DNA of 12,255 bases. It comes from an uncultured Bacteroidales bacterium (GTDB taxonomy: Bacteria > Bacteroidota > Bacteroidia > Bacteroidales > WCHB1-69). The stretch covers positions 1 through 12,255 of the forward strand of contig ONXT01000124.1 of assembly GCA_900321845.1 (NCBI GenBank), read 5' to 3'. A program made the position numbers and the translations under genes. Shown piece after piece: positions 6,619-12,255 of the stretch; within the stretch, counting starts at the first letter, position 1; each line of letters starts with the position of its first letter. The notes beneath the pieces are model-generated. The model searched no databases. It had not been told where the DNA came from and saw only the letters and a list, made by a program, of their open reading frames with translations.

Positions 6619-7941
6619 TCATTCGCTCTTCTTCATTTCTTCTCTCAATTTTTGGATATAGGCCAGTTCGTTCAGCGCAAAGTCGCTGTTTTCGGGCTGT
6701 TCAAGCATCGGGCGGAAAATCTCCTCTGCTGCGTCCAGGTGGCCTTTTTCCACGAGCACGTAGGCCTTTCTTCGAAGCAGAAAGTAGAGGAAGTCGCGAA
6801 TTGCGGGTTCGGGTTCTTCATCGTTTTCGTCAGGCTTGATGCCGCTGTAGATGTTGTCGATGATTTGCAGTGCGCGGAAGTCTTTCGAATTGACCAGACA
6901 GTTCACATATTCCATCGTCCAAGGGATGCTATGTATCGGGATGGTGATGTCAAGGAAGTAATAGGCCTGTTGGTATTTGTGCAATGCGCAGTAGCAGAAG
7001 CCGATATGGAAACAGAGGTCGAAGAAGTTCATCTTCTGTGCCGGACTCATCACATCGTAGTATGGCTGCGATATTTCGAAGGCGCTTTCTAGCAGAACGA
7101 TGGCTTCATCGTATTTTTTTTGCAGGAAGAGCTGTTTGCCGAGGTAAAGGTTCTCGCCTGCCCTTGCGTTGATGGCTTCACTTGCAAATTTCTGTTCTTC
7201 AGAGAGTTCCGAGGAGCGGCCTTCCGCAATTTTGTCTTGGGAGTCTTCATACATGAACCGAGCTTCTTGCTCTTTTTCAGCAGTCACAGCCGCCTTCGTT
7301 TGGGCCGACTGCGTGTCGTTGGCGTCGTCGGTGCTTAGGTGTGCTTTCTCCTCCGATTGCAGCAGCAGGCTCTCGCGGTCGGAGTACCAATTGGAGCGCT
7401 CCACATCCTCGGTGTCCATTTTCTTGAGTTTTTCAAATTCAAGGTTGAAATTTTGACGTCCTGCAAAACACTGTTCCAAGCTTCTTTTGAAGTGGGTTTG
7501 GAGGTCGGGAATCGTGCTGACAAGGCACACATCGTAGGAGATGTGTACGTACAGGAGGTTGTCTTCCTCGTTGTATGAATAGATGAATTTGACGCCGTCC
7601 GAATCCGCACACAATTGGTTGCAGAGCTGCCTAACCAGGTGGAGATCATTCATTTTCGTGTCGAAAAAGTTGGGAAAATCCAATCGGATGGTGCTTCGGT
7701 TCTTGTTCGGGGTAAGAATCCTGATGCCAAAATGTCCGCCCTGATACTCAAATTGATACAGGTGTATGTCACTATGGCGGTCGTTTTTTTCGTAGGGGCA
7801 ATTCATCTTTTTCAGGAGACGTTCCACCGTTTTTTCAACCAATTGGGGTTTGCCACCGACCTTCACATTTCGCTTGCCTACAAGAAAGCAGGTGATGCCA
7901 ACCGCTGCGCAGCAAGTAATTAAGATTAGATAATATATCAT
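6619..7941 (-). CDS. Membrane-anchored protein with TPR-like C-terminal half, function unknown
   Basis: Protein of 440 residues, not recognised as a named family. Residues 2-21 form one hydrophobic helix (MIYYLILITCCAAVGITCFLV), followed by a short basic stretch (KRNVKVGGK), an N-terminal anchor. Residues about 32-172 look like a compact alpha/beta domain with alternating strands (DIHLYQFEYQGGHFGIRIL, VKFIYSYNEEDNLLYVHISYDVCL) and recall YbjN/type III chaperone-like folds; that resemblance is my impression only. About 180-255 is a charged, low-complexity linker rich in E, S, D, A and Q. From about 262 to 435 helical pairs of TPR character appear (GKQLFLQKKYDEAIVLLESAFE, FHIGFCYCALHKYQQAYYFLD, KAYVLVEKGHLDAAEEIFRPML). 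It follows the HExxH protein gene by 42 bp. A scaffold or sorting role is possible but unproven. Confidence 0.85.
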   Translation of the reverse strand: MIYYLILITCCAAVGITCFLVGKRNVKVGGKPQLVEKTVERLLKKMNCPYEKNDRHSDIHLYQFEYQGGHFGIRILTPNKNRSTIRLDFPNFFDTKMNDLHLVRQLCNQLCADSDGVKFIYSYNEEDNLLYVHISYDVCLVSTIPDLQTHFKRSLEQCFAGRQNFNLEFEKLKKMDTEDVERSNWYSDRESLLLQSEEKAHLSTDDANDTQSAQTKAAVTAEKEQEARFMYEDSQDKIAEGRSSELSEEQKFASEAINARAGENLYLGKQLFLQKKYDEAIVLLESAFEISQPYYDVMSPAQKMNFFDLCFHIGFCYCALHKYQQAYYFLDITIPIHSIPWTMEYVNCLVNSKDFRALQIIDNIYSGIKPDENDEEPEPAIRDFLYFLLRRKAYVLVEKGHLDAAEEIFRPMLEQPENSDFALNELAYIQKLREEMKKSE

Positions 7942-7983
7942 GTTGTGTAAAAATTACGATGTAATAACTTGTTTTACTTTGTT

Positions 7984-8391
7984 TTATTGTTTTGTTGAAG
8001 ATGAGTTATTCCTTTGCACTTCGCCCAGTCGGTCGGCCCAATGCTCCCATGGAAGAGCATAGTACCATTGGACGTGTTTGGCGGCGCTCCATTTTCTATG
8101 AAACCAAGTGTCCCAAACATTGCCCACGATGCTCGGAATGCCGATGACAACCAAGTAGAGCCATCCCAAGTAGCGTGATTGCATCTGGTGCCCGTGTTCA
8201 TGGGCGAGTTCGGCTTGGCTGGGAGACGGGTGAAGGATGATGTATTTTCCGAGGCTGATGCCAATTTTTTTCATAGTTTCATAATAATCAATGCCGTGTA
8301 ATTTCCCCTTTTTCGCTTTCGTACAGGCAATTACGATTAATCCGAGCAAATTCTGCGGCAATTGATGGAGGTATAGAATGAGGTTTTTCAC
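7984..8391 (-). CDS. Small HExxH-motif protein, putative metallopeptidase-like
   Basis: Protein of 135 residues starting at a GTG (8391-8389). The frame closes with TGA at 8412-8410 and holds no ATG between, so GTG is the only upstream start; the next ATG would begin at Met40. His64-Glu65-His-Gly-His68 (AHEHGHQMQS) matches the HExxH zinc site, and Glu116-x-x-Ala-Asp (PWEHWADRLG) about 48 residues later could supply the third ligand, a gluzincin-like layout. Hydrophobic segments at about 12-23 and 76-91 (YLGWLYLVVIGIPSIVG) suggest membrane association. I recall similar short HE-x-GH-x-x-Q-S proteins in Bacteroidota with no known role. Proteolytic activity is not shown; the chain is short for a full peptidase. 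The neighbour 42 bp downstream is the TPR-like protein. Confidence 0.82.
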   Translation of the reverse strand: MKNLILYLHQLPQNLLGLIVIACTKAKKGKLHGIDYYETMKKIGISLGKYIILHPSPSQAELAHEHGHQMQSRYLGWLYLVVIGIPSIVGNVWDTWFHRKWSAAKHVQWYYALPWEHWADRLGEVQRNNSSSTKQ

Positions 8392-8629
8392 AGTGAAGTC
8401 GTTTATGGGTCAATGGGGTGGAATCAAGCCGATTAACCAGAAAATCAAGTGTCGCAAGGCTCTTTTGTTATTTATGATGAGTGAATTGTGAACGATGGGT
8501 TGATTCGGTTCGCTTTTACGAGGATGATGAAGTTCTGTTATATAAACCGATAATCAGTGGGATTGTTCATTCCGTTGGTGGATTTTCCTTTTTGAAAATG
8601 ATGCCCAACCATATTATATATATCCCCAT
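8392..8629. other. Intergenic region without a supported gene
   Basis: About 240 bases between the terminator of the decarboxylase beta-subunit gene and the GTG of the HExxH protein. I see no minus-strand frame of useful length, no TAnnTTTG core and no convincing hairpin. The promoter of the HExxH/TPR pair should lie here but is not recognisable by motif. A plus-strand frame from 8481 runs through the terminator and the end of the opposite gene and is not credible. Confidence 0.6.
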
Positions 8630-8661
8630 AAAAAATGCCCCGCCTTGTTGGAGACGGGGCA
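8630..8661 (-). terminator. Intrinsic terminator after the decarboxylase beta-subunit gene
   Basis: On the plus strand, tgccccg (8636-8642) pairs with cggggca (8655-8661) across 12 bases: a GC-rich 7-bp stem. In the minus direction the stem is followed by six Ts (complement of 8630-8635). It begins about 25 bases past the stop codon at 8686 and closes the mce-mmdB transcript. Confidence 0.88.
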
Positions 8662-8685
8662 GTATGTTTTTTTGGGGGAAGTCTG

Positions 8686-9870
8686 TTAGTAGAGGAAGCT
8701 CAGCAGGACGCCTGCGGCGACGGCGGAACCGATAACACCGGCTACGTTCGGACCCATGGCGTGCATGAGCAGGTAGTTGGTGCGGTCGTATTTCAAGCCC
8801 TCCACATTGGATACGCGTGCACTGTCGGGCACGGCCGATACGCCGGAGTTGCCGATGAGCGGATTGATCTTGTTCCCGTCTTTCAAGAACAGGTTGAAGA
8901 ACTTGACGAAGAGAACGCCGGTGGTAGTAGCCAAGACGAACGAGAAGGCACCGAGGAAGAAAATCAATACCGACTTGTAGTTCAGGAAGGTGGAAGCCTG
9001 CGTGGAGCAGCCCACGGTGAGGCCGATGAGGATGGTGACAATGTCAATCAAGGCGTTGCTGGCGGTGTTGGCCAGACGTTTGGTTACGCCGCTCTCTTTC
9101 AGCAGGTTGCCGAAGAACAGCATACCGAGCAACGGAAGACCTGTCGGAACGATGAATGCGGTGAGCATGATGCAGAGAATTGGGAAGAGGACTTTTTCTC
9201 TGTGAGTAACCACGCGCGGCGGGCGCATGCGGATACGGCGCTCCTTATCGTTGGTGAGCAGGCGCATAATCGGCGGTTGGATTACGGGAACCAAAGCCAT
9301 GTAGGAGTAGGCCGAGATGGCGATGGCACCCATCAGGCTCGGCGCCAGTTTCGACGAGATGAAGATGGCGGTCGGACCGTCGGCGCCGCCGATGATACCG
9401 ATAGCGCCGGCTTCCATCGGGGTGAAACCGAGCAGCAGTGCGATGATGTAGGCGCCGAAAATACCGAACTGGGCTGCGGCACCAATCAGAATCAGTTTAG
9501 GGTTGGATATCAAGGCGGAGAAGTCCGTCATGGCTCCGATGCCAAGGAATATCAGAGGCGGGTAAAAACCCTTTAAAACGCCGAAATAGAGGTAGTTGAG
9601 CACGGCGCCGTTTTCATAGACACCCACTTGGAGGCCATCGGTGAACGGGATGTTGCCGACGATGATACCGAAGCCAATCGGAATCAACAGCATCGGCTCG
9701 TACTCCTTGAGGATGGCAAGGCCGATGAAGAAGCAACCGATGATGATCATGATGAGGTTGCCGATTTCTGCATTGGCGAAGCCGGTGTAACTCCAAAATT
9801 GCTGGAGACCACTGATGAAACTACTTCCACTGTCAAGTTGGAGCAATCCTGATAAGAAGAGGTTATTCAT
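8686..9870 (-). CDS. mmdB: Na+-translocating decarboxylase beta subunit (methylmalonyl-CoA/oxaloacetate type)
   Basis: Integral membrane subunit of 394 residues that couples decarboxylation of carboxybiotin to export of sodium ions. The OadB/MmdB/GcdB signatures are intact: GGADGPTAIF at 161-170 with the ion-site Asp164, AYSYMALVPVIQPP at 187-200 with the conserved Tyr, GCSTQASTFLN at 288-298, and NSGVSAVPDSARVSN at 341-355 with the conserved Asn341, Gly343, Ser345 and Arg352. About nine to eleven hydrophobic helices are visible. Beta subunits of the methylmalonyl-CoA, oxaloacetate and glutaconyl-CoA enzymes are too alike to tell apart by sequence. The epimerase 42 bp upstream favours methylmalonyl-CoA decarboxylase of the succinate-propionate pathway. 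The alpha (carboxyltransferase), gamma and biotin-carrier genes are not in the window. A strong terminator follows. Confidence 0.94.
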   Translation of the reverse strand: MNNLFLSGLLQLDSGSSFISGLQQFWSYTGFANAEIGNLIMIIIGCFFIGLAILKEYEPMLLIPIGFGIIVGNIPFTDGLQVGVYENGAVLNYLYFGVLKGFYPPLIFLGIGAMTDFSALISNPKLILIGAAAQFGIFGAYIIALLLGFTPMEAGAIGIIGGADGPTAIFISSKLAPSLMGAIAISAYSYMALVPVIQPPIMRLLTNDKERRIRMRPPRVVTHREKVLFPILCIMLTAFIVPTGLPLLGMLFFGNLLKESGVTKRLANTASNALIDIVTILIGLTVGCSTQASTFLNYKSVLIFFLGAFSFVLATTTGVLFVKFFNLFLKDGNKINPLIGNSGVSAVPDSARVSNVEGLKYDRTNYLLMHAMGPNVAGVIGSAVAAGVLLSFLY

Positions 9871-9912
9871 GGAATTCTAAGCTATTGTAAATACTCTTTT
9901 ATTCGTAAAATG

Positions 9913-10326
9913 CTATTTGCATTCTGGTTTTTCGCAGATTTCGGTGAGAACTCCGCCGGTGCTTTTCGGGTGGAGGAAACCGATATTGAGACCTTCGGCA
10001 CCTTTGCGGGGGCACTTGTCAATCAGGCGGATGCCTTTTTCGCCAAGTTCGGTGAGGGCGTTGGCGGCATTGTCAACGCAGTAAGCGATGTGATGGATGC
10101 CTTCGCCGCGCTTTTCAATGAAAGCGGCGATGGTGCTCTCTTCGGAAGTGGGTTCCAAAAGCTCGATTTTGGTCTGCCCAACCATGAAAAAGGCGGTTTT
10201 AACCTTCTGGTCGGCCACCTCTTCGATGGAGTAGCACTTCAATCCAAGCATGTTTTCGTAAAAGGGAATTGCATCTTCCAAACTCTTAACGGCGATGCCA
10301 ATGTGTTCAATATGTGATATTTGCAT
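9913..10326 (-). CDS. mce: Methylmalonyl-CoA epimerase (VOC superfamily)
   Basis: Cytosolic metalloenzyme of 137 residues interconverting (S)- and (R)-methylmalonyl-CoA, linking methylmalonyl-CoA mutase to the decarboxylase. The two paired VOC modules are visible. The start HIEHIGIAVKSLEDAIPFYE includes the metal ligand His8, followed by KIELLEP (51-59), where Glu55 takes the place of the Gln seen in the Propionibacterium enzyme. GEGIHHIAYCVDN (74-86) supplies His78/79, and the GGVLTEICEKP end carries Glu129. Length matches the family (about 130-150). It has a promoter-like region upstream and mmdB 42 bp downstream. Confidence 0.95.
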   Translation of the reverse strand: MQISHIEHIGIAVKSLEDAIPFYENMLGLKCYSIEEVADQKVKTAFFMVGQTKIELLEPTSEESTIAAFIEKRGEGIHHIAYCVDNAANALTELGEKGIRLIDKCPRKGAEGLNIGFLHPKSTGGVLTEICEKPECK

Positions 10327-10354
10327 AGAAAAATGATTTTACAGTTTTGGGTTG

Positions 10355-10370
10355 CAAAAGTACAAAAATA
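10355..10370 (-). promoter_or_regulatory. Bacteroidota-type promoter core(s) upstream of mce
   Basis: The minus strand reads TATTTTTGTACTTTTG, that is, two abutting TAnnTTTG matches (10370-10363 and 10362-10355), about 30 bases before the ATG at 10326. No clear TTTG is seen at -33 for either, so the choice between them is open. Confidence 0.5.
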
Positions 10371-10446
10371 TCTATAAGAAAATACATCGTAAATCAGATT
10401 GCGCAGATATTTTTTTAGGAAGGGGTGTCAACCGAAAGAATCATCC

Positions 10447-11598
10447 TTATCCCAACTTCGCTTTGTAGGCTTCGAAATCCGGTTGCGAGAAGAGGATGAA
10501 CTCGCCCTCCTTGTTCACCATGCCGATGGCGGGGTGCTTCACGCCGTTGAAGAAAGTGGTCTTGACCATGGTATAATGGATCATGTCGTCGAAGACGATG
10601 CGGTCGCCGATTTCCAGCGGCTCAGGAAAGGCAAAGTCGCCCATGCCGATGTAATCGCCTGCCAGACAGGAACATCCGCCCAAGCGATAGACGTGTTTGC
10701 TGTCGGCGGTGGGTTCGCTCGCGCCCAACACGGTCGGCTTGTAGGGCATCTCCAGACAGTCGGGCAGATGGCAGGAGAAGGAGATGTTGAGCATTGCGAT
10801 TTTGATGCCCTTGTTTTCAACAATATCCTCCACCGTCGAGACCAGCACGCCGGTCTGCCAGCCCACTGCCTCGCCGGGTTCCAGAATCACATCCTGCAGG
10901 TTCGGATATCTGCTTCTGAAATCCTGCAGAATCTGGATGAGGTGCGGTATGTTGTAGTCTTTTTGGGTGATGAGGTGGCCGCCGCCCATGTTCACCCATT
11001 TGCACTCGCGGATGAGCGGTGCGAATTTTTCTTCAAATGCCTTCAGGCAATTTTCCAAGGCATAGCTGTTGTTTTCGCAAAGCGTATGAAAGTGCAGTCC
11101 TTCAATGCCTTCGGGAAGATGGGCGGGCATATCCTCCGCAAGGATGCCGAGGCGCGAGCCGGGAATGGCGGGGTTGTAAAGGTCGGTTGTCACCTCCGAG
11201 TATTCGGGATTGACGCGCAATCCGCAGCTGATTTCTTTGGGAAAAGCGGTGATGGCGGGTTTGTACTTCGCCCACTGCGACAGCGAGTTGAAGGTGATGT
11301 GGCTGCTGTAGAGCATCAAATCCTGGAACTCGTCCTCATGATAGACGGGGGCGTAGGTGTGGGCGTCGCAGCCCATCTCTTCCGAAATCAGGCGCGCTTC
11401 GTTCAGCGAGCTGGCCGTCGCGCCGCTCAGGTAGTGTCCGATCATCGGGAAAGAGCGCCAGAACGACATTCCTTTCAGCGCGCAGATGATGGACATATCG
11501 GCGGCTTTCTGAACCAAATCCAGCAGTTGGAGGTTCGCTTCCAGCGACTCCTCAAACATAATGTAGCAGGGGGATGGGTATTTGTCGAAAGTTTGCAT
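10447..11598 (-). CDS. nspC: Carboxynorspermidine/carboxyspermidine decarboxylase
   Basis: PLP enzyme of the alanine-racemase-like fold III group, 383 residues. It removes CO2 from carboxyspermidine (or carboxynorspermidine) to give spermidine (or norspermidine), the last step of the alternative polyamine route. Visible landmarks: PSPCYIMFEESLEANL near the start; Lys42 in ALKGMSFW as the PLP Schiff-base lysine; HFHTLCENN at 169-177; the phosphate-binding MGGGH at 204-208; EPGEAVGW at 240-247; and the C-terminal GGCSCLAGD at 307-315, which supplies the catalytic Cys region. Length agrees with NspC (about 375-395). It starts 24 bp after the beta-CASP RNase gene, hinting at co-transcription. The partner carboxyspermidine dehydrogenase is not in the window. 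Confidence 0.96.
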   Translation of the reverse strand: MQTFDKYPSPCYIMFEESLEANLQLLDLVQKAADMSIICALKGMSFWRSFPMIGHYLSGATASSLNEARLISEEMGCDAHTYAPVYHEDEFQDLMLYSSHITFNSLSQWAKYKPAITAFPKEISCGLRVNPEYSEVTTDLYNPAIPGSRLGILAEDMPAHLPEGIEGLHFHTLCENNSYALENCLKAFEEKFAPLIRECKWVNMGGGHLITQKDYNIPHLIQILQDFRSRYPNLQDVILEPGEAVGWQTGVLVSTVEDIVENKGIKIAMLNISFSCHLPDCLEMPYKPTVLGASEPTADSKHVYRLGGCSCLAGDYIGMGDFAFPEPLEIGDRIVFDDMIHYTMVKTTFFNGVKHPAIGMVNKEGEFILFSQPDFEAYKAKLG

Positions 11599-11622
11599 TT
11601 TCTTTGGGTAGATTTGGTGACA

Positions 11623-12255
11623 TTAAATTTCCACGGTTTCGCGGAAGGCGGGGATGGTGCTGTTGGCGAAGCCGGCTTCGCGAAGGTGCTGTGAGTAGGC
11701 GATGCGGGAGGAATCCTCGCCGTGGACGATGAAGATGTTGGCGACTTTTTTCTTGTTTTGGCAGGAGAGGTATTTGATGAGTTCGCTGTAGTCGCCGTGT
11801 CCGGAGAAGGCCTCGATGGAGGCGAGATGGGCTTTGACTTGGTACACGGTTCCGAAGATGGAGACCTCTTTGTCGCCGCGCATGATTTTGGCACCCAGCG
11901 TAGTGGGGGAGCAGTAGCCGACGGAGAGGATGGTGGTACGCGGGTTCTCGATGTTGTTGGCGAGGTGGTGTTTCACGCGCCCCGCTTCCATCATGCCCGA
12001 AGCGGAAATGATGATGCATGGGCGGTTGTAGCTGTTGAGGCGCTTGGAGTCCTCAATGCTGCGCACATAGTGCAGTTGTTGGAATCCGAATGGGTCGGGG
12101 TCGGTTTTGATGTATTCCTGCATCGACTCGTTGAAGCAGTCGCTGTGGAGCCGGAAAATGTCGGTGGCGGCGACGGCGAGCGGGCTGTCAACGAAGATTT
12201 CCACGGAGGGCAGGTTGTTGGCGTTGCTCAGTTTCTGGAGCGCATACACGATTTC
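11623..12255 (-). CDS. MBL-fold beta-CASP RNase/exonuclease, C-terminal part only
   Basis: The last 210 residues of a cytosolic RNA-processing nuclease; the start and the metallo-beta-lactamase HxHxDH core lie beyond the window, since the frame is open to the last base (it enters as E-I-V-Y-A-L). Seen here, numbered from the window edge, are the end of the beta-CASP domain (VDSPLA at 22-27; IIISASGMMEAGRVKHHL at 81-98; YCSPTTLGAKI at 114-124) and the RMMBL tail (FSGHGDYSELI at 150-160, IFIVHGEDSS at 174-183). The SGHGD and VHGE histidines belong to the zinc site and catalytic set. It resembles the CPSF-like bacterial group (TTHA0252 type, about 430-460 residues) more than RNase J. nspC follows 24 bp downstream. 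Confidence 0.92.
   Translation of the reverse strand, partial: EIVYALQKLSNANNLPSVEIFVDSPLAVAATDIFRLHSDCFNESMQEYIKTDPDPFGFQQLHYVRSIEDSKRLNSYNRPCIIISASGMMEAGRVKHHLANNIENPRTTILSVGYCSPTTLGAKIMRGDKEVSIFGTVYQVKAHLASIEAFSGHGDYSELIKYLSCQNKKKVANIFIVHGEDSSRIAYSQHLREAGFANSTIPAFRETVEI

Noticed and set aside
8481..8735. Plus-strand 84-codon frame in the 8392-8685 gap
   Set aside because: It starts at GTG, crosses the terminator and ends in mmdB antisense with an Arg-rich tail; no promoter or family similarity.
8635..9576. Plus-strand open frame (313 codons) opposite mmdB
   Set aside because: It starts within the terminator hairpin of mmdB and runs antisense to conserved membrane-helix codons. The product is unusually rich in G, E, D and Q with no recognisable domain.
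10364..10414. 10-bp inverted repeat (aaaaatatct / agatattttt) between nspC and mce
   Set aside because: The stem is almost all A-T, the loop is 31 bases, and one arm coincides with the promoter-like box. As a terminator for nspC it would be weak, and chance is likely in such AT-rich DNA.
10399..11694. Long plus-strand open frame (431 codons) opposite nspC
   Set aside because: It mirrors the full length of nspC, which has intact PLP-enzyme motifs. The antisense translation is low in familiar domains and begins in AT-rich intergenic DNA without a promoter core; it is a by-product of the codon usage of nspC.
1..12255. Mobile element, phage, defence or secretion-system island
   Set aside because: No transposase, integrase, terminal inverted repeats, tRNA-flanked attachment site, CRISPR repeats or known defence domains were seen; gene content and spacing look like ordinary chromosome.

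Overview
The window looks like chromosomal core-genome DNA from a Bacteroidota bacterium, most likely of the order Bacteroidales. The reasons are: Bacteroides-type promoter cores (TAnnTTTG) upstream of several genes, little Shine-Dalgarno signal, a DUF1573 secreted protein, a PorT-like beta-barrel protein, carboxynorspermidine decarboxylase, and methylmalonyl-CoA epimerase next to a sodium-pump decarboxylase beta subunit. All 13 genes I accept lie on the minus strand, so transcription runs from the right end to the left end of the printed sequence. No rRNA, tRNA, CRISPR array, insertion sequence, integrase or prophage gene was seen.

Layout in the direction of transcription (right to left): (A) the C-terminal part of a beta-CASP metallo-beta-lactamase-fold RNase (12255-11623) followed by nspC (11598-10447), a spermidine biosynthesis decarboxylase; (B) methylmalonyl-CoA epimerase (10326-9913) and the membrane beta subunit of a Na+-translocating decarboxylase (9870-8686), closed by a clear intrinsic terminator at 8661-8630; (C) a small HExxH protein (8391-7984) and a membrane-anchored protein with TPR-like repeats (7941-6619), neither of which I can assign a function; (D) a monocistronic DUF1573 secreted protein (6471-5386) with its own promoter and terminator; (E) a FHS-family sugar/H+ symporter (5304-4057), ridA (4032-3658) and a YfcE-type metallophosphoesterase (3570-3064), with a strong inverted repeat between the last two; (F) a small membrane protein (3000-2638), a PorT-like outer-membrane protein (2612-1821) and a FAHD1-like fumarylacetoacetate-hydrolase-fold enzyme (1811-1200); (G) a nucleoside/H+ symporter, nupG, cut off by the left window edge (1048-1).

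The theme is housekeeping metabolism of a fermenter: uptake of nucleosides and sugars, propionate/succinate chemistry coupled to a sodium gradient (epimerase plus decarboxylase beta subunit), removal of reactive metabolites (RidA, FAHD1-like enzyme), polyamine synthesis and RNA turnover. I did not find a convincing undescribed system. The points most worth a second look are the mce-mmdB junction, which lacks the usual alpha, gamma and biotin-carrier genes between them; the uncharacterised HExxH/TPR gene pair; the uncharacterised small-membrane-protein/beta-barrel/FAH cluster; and two kinds of intergenic repeat.
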